NCBI RefSeq assembly: GCF_001940455.1 | Contig: NZ_MKQR01000009.1 | Coordinates: 369,873-433,872 of the forward strand | Source of the DNA: Actinokineospora bangkokensis | GTDB lineage: Bacteria > Actinomycetota > Actinomycetes > Mycobacteriales > Pseudonocardiaceae | Direction of reading: 5' to 3' | DNA: 64,000 nt | Part shown: one piece after another, positions 15,819-23,986 of the stretch | Numbering within the stretch: the stretch's first letter is position 1 | Layout: every line of letters starts with the position of its first letter | Notes under the pieces: model-generated | Told to the model about the DNA's origin: nothing | Database searches by the model: none | What the model saw: the letters and a program-made list of their open reading frames with translations, nothing else | Program-made: the position numbers and the translations under genes

Positions 15819-17291
15819 TCAGCTGATGCCGTCGAGCGGCCACCACGTGCTCGACGGCCAGTCCAGCCCGTCCCACGCGGCGCGCTGGGCGCCCTGGGGG
15901 TCGTCCGCGGTGTGCCCGCCGCCACTGCTGATGACCATGGTCGTGCGCCGCTCGGGGGTGTAGGTGGGCCAGTCCGGCAGGTCGTCGGCCGTCGGGGCGG
16001 CCCCGGCGAGGAAGGCGCCCCAGGCCTGGTGCATCCGGGAGTTCTCGGCCCAGATGAGGGGGCCGTCCGTGCCGTGCATGGCGGGCAGGGTGTCGAACGG
16101 TTCCGGCAGGTGGGTCAGCGGGCCGTCGAAGCGGGACCGCCACACGGGCGCGTGCGCGGACTGCGCGTCGGCCAGGCGGCTGGTGGGGACCACGTACCGG
16201 TTGTCGGTCATGACCGCCACGCGCAGGCCGGTCTCGTCGAGGTCCGGCCGCGCCCGCCGGTAGGCCGCGAACAGGGCGTCGCGGCCCGCCGGGCCGAAGT
16301 GACCCGCCAGGACCGTATCGGCGTGTTTGGTGACACCCGGCGCGCCCATCGCGAAGGCCAGGCACTCGTCCAGGCAGTGCTGCGCCAGCAGCGGCACGCC
16401 CGCCGCGCTGCCCGCGATGACGGCGTCCAGGGGCCGGGAGGTGAGCACCACGCCGTCGATGGCGGGGCGCCACAACCACGTGCCGCGCAGGTCGGTGGCG
16501 AGGGCGGTCTGCGCGGCCAGCAGGTCCGCGGCGCTCACGTCGCGGACGCGGTCGGTGCCCAGCTCCCGGAGGAACCGGCGGGTCACGCTCGCGGCCTGCT
16601 CCGGGGTCGCGACGTGGTCGGCGCCCCCGCTCGCGGACGCCGCCCGGTGGAACAACCCGCGCGCCCGCGGCGACCCCATCAGGTTCGCCACGGACTTCGC
16701 CCCCGCCGAGAGGCCGACCACGGCGACGCGGTCGGGGTCGCCGCCGAACGCGGCGATGTTGTCCCGGACCCAGCGCAGGGCGGCGACCTGGTCGTGCAGG
16801 CCGAGCGCGCCGGTCGGGTGCTCGCCGGGGACGGCCAGGAACCCCAGGGCGCCCAGCCGGTAGTTCAGCGTCACCACGACCAGGCCGTGCGAGCGGGCGA
16901 ACGACGCGCCGTCGCCCGCCAGGTCGGTGCCGCTGCCCACCTGGTACCCGCCGCCGTGCAACCACACCACGACCGGGCGGCGGGTGCCCCCGGCGGGCGC
17001 GGTGACGTTGAGGACCAGGCAGTCCTCCGAGCACGGCGGCAGCACGGGCGCGCCGGGGTCGTCGAACAGCCCCGGCCGCGCGGGCGGGGGCTGGACCGCG
17101 GGCGCGCCGTACCGCGTCGCGTCGCGCGTGCCCGACCAGGCCGCGACCGGTTGGGGCGGGCGCAGCCGCAGCTCACCCACCGGCGGCTGGGCGTAGGGGA
17201 TGCCCCGCCACGACAGGACCCCGTCGTCGACCTCGACGCCGCGCAGCGCGCCCGCCGCGTGCTCGACGACCAGCCCCCGCACCGCGGTCAC
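15819..17291 (-). CDS. Type B carboxylesterase (alpha/beta hydrolase)
   Basis: 490 residues with the carboxylesterase/cholinesterase signature blocks GIPYAQPPVGELRLRPPQP, SEDCLVLNVTAP, the oxyanion hole VVWLHGGGYQVGS, and ALRWVRDNIAAFGGDPDRVAVVGLSAGAKSV. The nucleophile elbow reads GLSAGA rather than the usual GESAGG/A, so the Ser is kept but the Glu before it is Leu. A late GGGHTADDPQGAQ region probably carries the catalytic His. Its GTG start overlaps the TGA of the upstream histidine kinase gene (17288-17291), so it is the last gene of the kinase/thioredoxin-reductase operon. The link between esterase and redox signalling is unexplained. Confidence 0.85.
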   Translation of the reverse strand: MTAVRGLVVEHAAGALRGVEVDDGVLSWRGIPYAQPPVGELRLRPPQPVAAWSGTRDATRYGAPAVQPPPARPGLFDDPGAPVLPPCSEDCLVLNVTAPAGGTRRPVVVWLHGGGYQVGSGTDLAGDGASFARSHGLVVVTLNYRLGALGFLAVPGEHPTGALGLHDQVAALRWVRDNIAAFGGDPDRVAVVGLSAGAKSVANLMGSPRARGLFHRAASASGGADHVATPEQAASVTRRFLRELGTDRVRDVSAADLLAAQTALATDLRGTWLWRPAIDGVVLTSRPLDAVIAGSAAGVPLLAQHCLDECLAFAMGAPGVTKHADTVLAGHFGPAGRDALFAAYRRARPDLDETGLRVAVMTDNRYVVPTSRLADAQSAHAPVWRSRFDGPLTHLPEPFDTLPAMHGTDGPLIWAENSRMHQAWGAFLAGAAPTADDLPDWPTYTPERRTTMVISSGGGHTADDPQGAQRAAWDGLDWPSSTWWPLDGIS

Positions 17292-18721
17292 GGCGCCCCC
17301 TCGGCGGGCTGGGCGGTGAGCGGCAGGGCGACGCGGAAGCGGGTGTCGCCGGGCACCGACTCCACCGAGATGTCGCCGTGGTGCTTCTTCACCACGATGC
17401 GCCAGGAGATGTCCAGCCCGAGCCCGGTGCCCTCACCGACGTCCTTGGTGGTGAAGAACGGCTCGAACACCCGGTCCCGGATCTCGGCCGGGATGCCCGA
17501 ACCGGTGTCGCACACCTGCACCACCGCCCGGTCGCCCTCGCGCGCGGTGCGCAGGGTGAGGGTGCCCCCACCGGGCATCGCGGCCACGGCGTTGTCGATC
17601 AGGTTCGTCCACACCTGGTTCAGCTCGGCGGCGTAGGCGGGCAGCGGGGGCAGGGCGCGGTCGTAGTCCTTGACCACCTCGACGTCGCGGCCGATCTTGC
17701 CCGCGAGCATCACCAGGGTGGAGTCCAGCAGCTCGTGCACGTCGACGACCTGGAACGGCGCCCGGTCCAGCTGCGAGTACTGCTTGGCCGCCCCGACCAG
17801 GGTCGACACCCGGGTGGTGGCGTCGAAGATCTCGTTCATCAGCGTCTCGGTCTCCACCGTGTACGCCAGCCAGCGCAGCGCGGTCTCGGTGCCCGCCGAG
17901 GCGCACACCGTCAGCGCGCTCTCCAGCCACGGCACGTCCAGCCCGCCCGCGACCAGGATCGGCGCCAGGTCCCAGGACCCGGAGACCTCGTGCGACTCCA
18001 GCCAGTCGACCATCTCGTCCTCGGCGTCGTTGACCTGCATCGGCGTGCGCTCCGGGGCCTTGGCGACCTGCTCGACGGCCTTCTCCTGCAACCGCACCAG
18101 CCCCGGCAGGGTGGCCGGGTCGATCGCGCCCGAGGCGAGCATCGCCAGCTTGTGCCGCATGCCCGCCACCCGCTCGCGCAGCGCCGCGGTGGCCCGCACC
18201 GCCGCCGCGGCGGGGTTGTTCAGCTCGTGGGTCAACCCCGCCGACAGCGCGCCCAGCGCCAGCAGCCGCTCGCGCTGCCCGACCGCCCGCTGGGTGTTCT
18301 GCATGCCGAAGAACAGGCCCTCCAGCAGGTGCATGGCCATCGGGAACCACTCGCGCACCACGGGGCCGAACTCGTCGGCGGGCAGCTGGTACATCACCAC
18401 GTCGGTGATCGCCTCGACCGTCATCTGGTAGGCCGACTTGGACGCGACGTCGGCCTCCAGGTAGGCCTGGGTGGCGCCGAAGTAGGAGCCGCGGTGGTCG
18501 GTGCGGCTGATCTCCACCCGCTCGCCGCCGATGGTGCGGCACAGCGCGACCGTGCCCTCCAGCAGCACGAAGAAGCAGGTGGCCTCCTCGCCCTCGCTGA
18601 GCACCGGGCCGCCGGCGGGGCTGGTCTCCACCGTGCCGTGCTCGGCCAGCCAGCGCAGCTGGTGCTCTTCGAGGTGCTGGAACAGGAACAGCCCGCGCAG
18701 CTCGTCGACCGTCAGCGCCAT
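17288..18721 (-). CDS. Histidine kinase with N-terminal cyclic-nucleotide-binding domain
   Basis: 477 residues. Residues 1-140 are a CRP/FNR-like cNMP-binding domain. The rest is a soluble kinase: phosphoacceptor His165 in GALSAGLTHELNNPAAA, N box NQVWTNLIDNAVAA, G1 DTGSGIP, F box FEPFFTTK and G2 GEGTGLGLDI. There are no membrane segments, so it senses an internal signal. Its start is 1 bp after the stop of the response-regulator/thioredoxin-reductase fusion, so the two are co-transcribed; the receiver domain of that fusion is the obvious phosphorylation partner. The esterase follows with a 4-bp overlap. Confidence 0.88.
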   Translation of the reverse strand: MALTVDELRGLFLFQHLEEHQLRWLAEHGTVETSPAGGPVLSEGEEATCFFVLLEGTVALCRTIGGERVEISRTDHRGSYFGATQAYLEADVASKSAYQMTVEAITDVVMYQLPADEFGPVVREWFPMAMHLLEGLFFGMQNTQRAVGQRERLLALGALSAGLTHELNNPAAAAVRATAALRERVAGMRHKLAMLASGAIDPATLPGLVRLQEKAVEQVAKAPERTPMQVNDAEDEMVDWLESHEVSGSWDLAPILVAGGLDVPWLESALTVCASAGTETALRWLAYTVETETLMNEIFDATTRVSTLVGAAKQYSQLDRAPFQVVDVHELLDSTLVMLAGKIGRDVEVVKDYDRALPPLPAYAAELNQVWTNLIDNAVAAMPGGGTLTLRTAREGDRAVVQVCDTGSGIPAEIRDRVFEPFFTTKDVGEGTGLGLDISWRIVVKKHHGDISVESVPGDTRFRVALPLTAQPAEGAP

Positions 18722-18722
18722 G

Positions 18723-20420
18723 TCACGACCTCGCCAGGTAGCGGTGCACCAGGGTCACGGCCATCGCGCCCTCGCCGACGGCGGAGGCGACCCGCTTGAC
18801 CGAGTCCGAGCGCACGTCACCCGCCACGAACACCCCGGGCAGGCTCGTCTCCAGGTGGTAGGGCGGCCGGTCGAGCTCCCAGCCCGCCGGGGCGGCGCCG
18901 TCGACGAGCAGGTCCGGGCCCGCCAGGACGAAGCCGCGCTCGTCGCGGTGCAGCACGCCGTCGAGCCAGTCGGTGCGCGGGGCGGCGCCGATGAAGGCGA
19001 ACAGCCACGAGGCGTCCACCGCGGTCTCCTCGCCGGTCTTGCTGTGCCGCAGGGTCAACCCCTCCAGGTGGTCGGTGCCGGTGCCCGCCACGACCTCGGT
19101 GCAGGTCAGCACCTCGATGTTGGGGATGCGGGCGATCTGCTCGATGAGGTAGCTCGACATCGACCGCTCCAGCGAGTCGCCGCGCACGACGATCACCACC
19201 CGGCGGGCGTGGGCGGAGAAGTACACCGCCGCCTGCCCCGCGGAGTTGGCGCCGCCGACGAGGTAGACGTCCTGGCCGGCGCAGTTGGGGCCCTCGGTGG
19301 TGGACGCGCCGTAGAACACCCCGCGACCGGACAGCTCGGACAGGCCCACGCCGTCGAGCACCCGGTAGGACACGCCGGTGGCGAGGATGACGGTGTGCGC
19401 GGCGATCTCGCTGCCGTCGTCGAAGCGCACCACCCTGGCCGCCCCGCGCGCCTCCAGGGCCACCACGTCCCGGGTGGTCAGCAGTTCCACCCCGAACTTC
19501 AGCGCCTGCCTGCGGGCCCGCTCGGTCAGCTGCTCGCCGGACACGCCGTCGGGGAAGCCCAGGTAGTTCTCGATGCGGCTGCTGGTGCCCGCCTGCCCGC
19601 CGGTGGCCAGCCGCTCCACCAGCACCGTGCGCAGCCCCTCCGAGCCGCCGTAGACCGCGGCGCCGAGCCCGGCGGGGCCGCCGCCGATGACGATGAGGTC
19701 GTAGAACTCCGCGGACGGGGCGGTGCTCAGCCCCACCCGCGCGGCCAGTTCGGCGTCGGTGGGGTCGACCAGCGGTTCGCCGTCGGGGGTGACCACCACC
19801 GGCAGCGCGGCGCCGTCGAGCCCGGCGGCGGTGAGCAGCCTGGCCGCCTCGCAGTCGGCGTCGTCGAGGTTGTGCCAGCGGAACGGCACGGAGTTGCGGG
19901 CCAGGAAGTCGCGCACGGCGTACGAGCGCGGCGACCACCGGTGGCCCACCACCCGCACCTGCCGGGCGGGCCGCCGGTCCAGCGCCGACCACGCCGAGAG
20001 CAGGTCGTCGAGCACCGGGTAGAGCTTCTCCTCCGGCGGGTCCCACGGCTTGAGCAGGTAGTGGTCGAGGTCGACGACGTTGATCGCCCGGATCGCGGCG
20101 TCGGTGTCGGCGTAGGCGGTCAGCAGCACCCGGCGGGCCAACGGGAACAGGTCCATCGCCGCTTCCAGGAACTCCACCCCGCTCATCCCGGGCATCCGGT
20201 GGTCGGCCAGCAGCGCGGCCACCTCCTCCCCGCGCAGCCGGATCTCCCGCAGCGCCTCCAGCGCCTGCTCCCCGGACTCGGCGCGGACGATGCGGTAGCG
20301 CTCCCCGTACTTGCGCCGCAGGTCGCGCGCGACGGCCCGGGACACGCCGGGGTCGTCGTCCACGGTGAGGATCGAGGGCCGCGCGGCCCGGGGCGCCTCG
20401 GTGGGCGGCGGAGTCGTCAT
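18723..20420 (-). CDS. Fused response regulator / thioredoxin reductase-like flavoprotein
   Basis: 565 residues from ATG 20420 (an in-frame TTG at 20432 is an alternative; neither has a good ribosome-binding site). Residues about 15-135 form a receiver domain with phosphoacceptor Asp73 in LLADHRMPGMSG and a late LLKPW. A glutaredoxin-like middle domain follows (RVVGHRWSPRSYAVRDFL) that lacks the CxxC cysteines, then an FAD/NADPH thioredoxin-reductase fold (LIVIGGGPAGLGAAVYGG, ILATGVSYR, VYLVGGANSAGQAAVYFS, VFVAGDVRSDSVKRVASAVGEGA). The normal CATC redox disulfide is replaced by FYGASTTEGPNC, as is typical of this fused family. It is therefore not a standard thioredoxin reductase. First gene of the operon. 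Confidence 0.88.
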   Translation of the reverse strand: MTTPPPTEAPRAARPSILTVDDDPGVSRAVARDLRRKYGERYRIVRAESGEQALEALREIRLRGEEVAALLADHRMPGMSGVEFLEAAMDLFPLARRVLLTAYADTDAAIRAINVVDLDHYLLKPWDPPEEKLYPVLDDLLSAWSALDRRPARQVRVVGHRWSPRSYAVRDFLARNSVPFRWHNLDDADCEAARLLTAAGLDGAALPVVVTPDGEPLVDPTDAELAARVGLSTAPSAEFYDLIVIGGGPAGLGAAVYGGSEGLRTVLVERLATGGQAGTSSRIENYLGFPDGVSGEQLTERARRQALKFGVELLTTRDVVALEARGAARVVRFDDGSEIAAHTVILATGVSYRVLDGVGLSELSGRGVFYGASTTEGPNCAGQDVYLVGGANSAGQAAVYFSAHARRVVIVVRGDSLERSMSSYLIEQIARIPNIEVLTCTEVVAGTGTDHLEGLTLRHSKTGEETAVDASWLFAFIGAAPRTDWLDGVLHRDERGFVLAGPDLLVDGAAPAGWELDRPPYHLETSLPGVFVAGDVRSDSVKRVASAVGEGAMAVTLVHRYLARS

Positions 20421-20565
20421 GGGGACAGTCAAGCAGGCCGGTACCCGCCCACCGCACCGCAGCGGACGCGGGTCACAGGGTGTCGCTCGACCGGGTCCCC
20501 GCGACCGGGACTACGGTCGGCGGCGGGCCGCGGCGCACACCGGTCGCGGCAGTGAGGAGCCCCCG

Positions 20566-20826
20566 ATGCCCACCTGCCCCGACCTCGACGTCGACACCCC
20601 CGACCCCACCCCCAGCACCACCGACGGCTGCGAGGACTGCCTCGCGGAAGGCACCCGCTGGGTCCACCTGCGCCTGTGCCTGACCTGCGGCAAGGTCGGC
20701 TGCTGCGATTCCTCCCCGCGCAAGCACGCCAGCGCCCACGCCGCCGCCGACCACCACCCGGTGATCCGCTCCGCCGAGCCGGGCGAGGACTGGCGCTGGT
20801 GCTTCGTGCACCAGACCGCGGGCTGA
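20566..20826 (+). CDS. UBP-type zinc finger protein
   Basis: 86 residues with a ZnF-UBP domain: Cys22 and Cys25 (GCEDC), Cys38 and Cys41 (LCLTCG), Cys46/47, His54, His58, His63/64 and Cys79. This matches the cross-braced zinc sites of ubiquitin-protease zinc fingers, which in bacteria stand alone and have no known ubiquitin. GAGGAG at 20554-20559 fixes ATG 20566. It is divergent from the response-regulator/thioredoxin-reductase fusion, and the two families recur next to each other in actinobacteria (recalled, not checked here). That suggests a shared redox or zinc-sensing role. Confidence 0.85.
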   Translation: MPTCPDLDVDTPDPTPSTTDGCEDCLAEGTRWVHLRLCLTCGKVGCCDSSPRKHASAHAAADHHPVIRSAEPGEDWRWCFVHQTAG

Positions 20827-20876
20827 CACCGCACGCCCCACCTCCCGGTAGCACGAGGACGCCCTGGTCTCCGACT

Positions 20877-20899
20877 CCGAGCCGGCACTAGGGGCTCGG
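20877..20899 (+). terminator. Small hairpin after the zinc-finger gene
   Basis: CCGAGCC (20877-20883) pairs with GGCTCGG (20893-20899) about 50 bp past the stop codon. The direct repeat CGGCACTA (20883-20890, 20897-20904) overlaps it. An AT-rich patch follows (20905-20945) with no gene attached. Confidence 0.35.
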
Positions 20900-21053
20900 C
20901 ACTAAAGTCAACTAATTGCTATCGACTATCAAGATATACAGGTGCTCGCCGCGGATGGATGAGACGTGGAGTGAGCAGTCGTCAAGAACGCCACGGCGGG
21001 GAAACCCTGCGAGGCGATCGAGGTTGTGGCGGCGCTCAGGGGTGCTGGAGCGG

Positions 21054-22184
21054 TCAGGTGGTGAGGCGGGCGGCGATGTCCGCGGGGGTGGGGAGGTCGT
21101 GGATCTCGGCGGCGAGGGAGTGGGCCGCTCGGGCGTAGGAGGGGTCTTGCAGGACTGCGCTGAGGGCCTGGGCCGCGCCGTCGGGGGAAGGGGTGAGGGC
21201 GGCGCCTGCGGCGGTGGCGTCGGCGGCGATGTCGAACTGGTCGGTGGCGATGGGGGTGAGGACGAGGGGGACGCCGTGGGCCAGGGCGCCGAGGGTGGTG
21301 GCGGCGCCCGCGTGGCAGAGGACGGCGTCGACGTGGGGGAGGAGTTGGTTCTGGGGGATGAAGCGCTCGACGCGCACGTGCGGTGGTTGGTCGGCGAAGC
21401 GGGCGGGGTCGCCGTTGGCGCCGATGGTGACGAGGACGTTGACGGGGTGGTGGGCCGCCGCGGCGATCAGCGACTCCAGCAGGCCGGGTTGGGTGTTGTG
21501 GGAGACGCCCGCGGTGACGTAGACGGTGCGCTCGTGCGGGAGGCCGCTCAGCGCGTCGGGCAGCGGGCCCGGGCTGGGCAGCACGTGCTCCGGGCGAAGC
21601 GGCCAGGTCCGTGGGTAGTCCCACTCGACGCCGGGTTGGCGCAGCCCGGCGGGCCAGATGTCCAGGTAGGGGCCGGACTTGGCGGGCGCGGGCAGGCCCA
21701 GTTCCGCGGCGGCGGCCGCCCCGGCCGCCCAGGCGCCCGCCATGACCTCGGCGGTCTTGGGCGGTCCGATGGCGTGCACGGCGGAGGGGATGCCCAGTTC
21801 GGCGGCCACCACCAGCCCGGCGAACTCCCCGATCCCGGCGATCACGAGGTCGGGGCGCCACTCGCGGGCGAAGTCCAGGATCTCCCCGACCCGCGTGCGC
21901 ACGCCGATGTCGGCCATCGCCCGCACGACGACGGCGAGCTTGGCGGTGCTGTCCATCTCGGCCAGGTCCGCGGGGGTGTAGACGGCGGACATGAACCGCG
22001 CGAAGGCGTCCGGCGGTGGGGGTGGCACGGCCAGTGGCCGCACGCCGGAGTCCACCACGGGGCCGACGGCGTCGGGTCCGGTCACGAAGGTGACGTCGTG
22101 CCCGGCGTCCAGCAGGGCGGAGGTCAAGGGCAGCAGCGGCACCACGTGGCTGTGCCAGACGCCTGCGGAGACGAGTACGCGCAC
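21054..22184 (-). CDS. GT1-family (UGT/MGT-like) glycosyltransferase
   Basis: 376 residues with the GT-B fold of macrolide/aglycone glycosyltransferases. The N-terminal acceptor lobe has VRVLVSAGVWHSHVVPLLPLTSALLDAGHDVTFVT. The nucleotide-sugar site near the C terminus reads LCHAGAATTLGALAHGVPLVLTPIATDQFDIA, the bacterial counterpart of the PSPG box. GTG 22184 is chosen because homology begins there; the frame extends upstream without family similarity. It follows the PGM1-like ligase gene on the same strand after 178 bp. The acceptor is unknown; it could be a peptide or small metabolite made with the neighbouring ligase. Confidence 0.85.
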   Translation of the reverse strand: MRVLVSAGVWHSHVVPLLPLTSALLDAGHDVTFVTGPDAVGPVVDSGVRPLAVPPPPPDAFARFMSAVYTPADLAEMDSTAKLAVVVRAMADIGVRTRVGEILDFAREWRPDLVIAGIGEFAGLVVAAELGIPSAVHAIGPPKTAEVMAGAWAAGAAAAAELGLPAPAKSGPYLDIWPAGLRQPGVEWDYPRTWPLRPEHVLPSPGPLPDALSGLPHERTVYVTAGVSHNTQPGLLESLIAAAAHHPVNVLVTIGANGDPARFADQPPHVRVERFIPQNQLLPHVDAVLCHAGAATTLGALAHGVPLVLTPIATDQFDIAADATAAGAALTPSPDGAAQALSAVLQDPSYARAAHSLAAEIHDLPTPADIAARLTT

Positions 22185-22362
22185 CGCCGGGAATCTACGC
22201 GGCGCGGGGCATTCCGGTCGCTGCCGCGCGGAACGTGTCGCGAGACCGCCACGCGCCTGGTGAGCGCGGTCCGCCCGGTTCTCCGCGTTCTGCAACAACT
22301 CGGCGCGGGAGCGCTGGTCAAGCGGTTGCCGTGGCTCGGTTTCCGCTGTGCGTGGCGGTGGG

Positions 22363-23817
22363 TCAGCCGCTGGGGACGGGGTGGGTGCGGGCGTCGACCG
22401 CGTCCACGGCGCGGTGGAAGCGGTGTGTGGCGTCGCGGACGTCGTGGCCGATGGTGAGCAGGCCGAAGCGGCCGATGGACAGGGCGCCGAGCATGTAGGG
22501 GGTGGTGCCGGTGGTGCCGTCGAAGCGTTCGGGGCGCAGGGCGGTGAGGACGTCGGCGGGGGTGAGGTCGGCGTACTCGGGGCGCAGGACGCGGTCGGTG
22601 GCGTAGTAGGCGCGGGGGGTGCCGTCGGCGGCGAGGAGGGCGCCGTCGTCGGTGTGGGTGCCGCGGAGCAGGCCGTGGGCGAGGAAGTGGGGCGCGGTGC
22701 CGCCGCCCATGCGGAGGTTGACCTCCAGGGCGTGCAGGTCCCAGCGGGTGCCGTGGCGGGTGGCGATGAAGTCGACGCTGGCGATGCCGAGGGCGCCCGC
22801 GGTGTGGAGCCTGCGGGCGACGCGGTGGGCGTGGTCGAGCAGGGTGGTGCGGTAGGCGGGGTCGGCGGGGGCGGTGGCGCCGGTGAAGACCTGTCCGGAG
22901 AGGACCTGGTCGTGGGTGGACAGGACGCGGGTGCCGGTGGGGTCGATGAGGACCTGGGCGGAGGGGGAGGTGGTGGCGTCGCCGGTCAGGTACCGCTCGA
23001 CGACGGCGCCCATCTGGGTGATCTTGGGGGCGTAGGCGTCCCAGGTGTCGGGTGGGGAGGCGAAGGCGGCGCGGGTGGGCAGTTCGCGCTCGACCCAGGC
23101 GCGCAGGCCGGTGATGGGGGCGCCCGCGTAGGGGAACAGGACGTTGCCGCCCGCGCCGAAGCTGTCGTTGAGCTTGATGAGGGCTTTCTCGGTGGTGGGG
23201 TCGTCCGTGCGCAGGGCGGTGAGGGCGTCGAGGACGTCGGGCAGGTCGCGCAGGCCGTCGTGGCCGGGGGCGGTGGGGACGCCCGCGGCGGCGAAGGTGC
23301 GGCGGGAGCCGGTCTTGGAGCCGAGGGGGGCCAGGTGGGGGTCGGTGGCGAAGAGGGCGGCGCCGGTGCGGGTGGCCAGCTCGCGTTCGAGGGCGGTGCC
23401 GGTGAAGGCGATGAGGGTGTCGGGGCGGCGGCCGCGCAGGGCGGCGACGAGGTCGGGGCGGCGCAGGACCTTCTCGGTGAGGGGGCGGGGGCTGGGGTCG
23501 GCGCAGTCGAGCAGGGTGAGGCGGTCGCGGGCGGGCAGGCAGCCGAAGGCGGTGAGGGTGTCGTGGACGAGGTCGGGGGGTGGGGTGGTGCTGGTGATGA
23601 GGATGAGGCGGGTGGCGGGGTCGCGCAGGAGGTGGAGGAAGGCGAGGAAGCGCTCTTCGTAGTGCTCGACGCCGGGGATCTTGGCGAGGCCGTCGCCGTC
23701 GAGGGTCATGCTGGGCACGAGGAGCAGGGTGCGGGCGGCGCCGGTGGGGTGGAAGGGGTCCGTGCGCGGGTCGGTGATCGCCCGTTCGGGGGATCCCGAC
23801 CACCCTGTGCTGACCAT
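22363..23817 (-). CDS. PGM1-like ATP-grasp peptide ligase
   Basis: 484 residues. The N-terminal pre-ATP-grasp part begins with TLLLVPSMTLDGDGLAKIPGVEHYEERFLAFL, typical of PGM1-related proteins; PGM1 joins peptides to an amino-acid-like starter in pheganomycin synthesis. The ATP-grasp core includes KTGSRRTFAAAGVPTAPGHDGL, ALIKLNDSFGAGGNVLFPY, and the metal-binding WDLHALEVNLRMGGGTAPHFLA. The C-terminal tail (YMLGALSIGRFGLLTIGHDV) matches the PGM1 C-terminal domain. I choose ATG 23817 because GAGAGGAG lies upstream; an ATG at 23847 has none. With the glycosyltransferase downstream it may form a small peptide-modification unit, but no precursor peptide is visible. Confidence 0.8.
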   Translation of the reverse strand: MVSTGWSGSPERAITDPRTDPFHPTGAARTLLLVPSMTLDGDGLAKIPGVEHYEERFLAFLHLLRDPATRLILITSTTPPPDLVHDTLTAFGCLPARDRLTLLDCADPSPRPLTEKVLRRPDLVAALRGRRPDTLIAFTGTALERELATRTGAALFATDPHLAPLGSKTGSRRTFAAAGVPTAPGHDGLRDLPDVLDALTALRTDDPTTEKALIKLNDSFGAGGNVLFPYAGAPITGLRAWVERELPTRAAFASPPDTWDAYAPKITQMGAVVERYLTGDATTSPSAQVLIDPTGTRVLSTHDQVLSGQVFTGATAPADPAYRTTLLDHAHRVARRLHTAGALGIASVDFIATRHGTRWDLHALEVNLRMGGGTAPHFLAHGLLRGTHTDDGALLAADGTPRAYYATDRVLRPEYADLTPADVLTALRPERFDGTTGTTPYMLGALSIGRFGLLTIGHDVRDATHRFHRAVDAVDARTHPVPSG

Positions 23818-23986
23818 CGGTGATCGTCTCCTCTCGCTGCGTGACATCGAGCGTACAGCGGACGGGCTGTGGTGGCGTTTGGGAGCGGGGCGAGGGGGAA
23901 GCCGCTGCGCGAGCGGGGTCGGCGTCGCCGCGGCGCGCCGGTCCCGACCGTGACGGGATGTCGGCTCGGCAAGTCAGGAGGTACCC

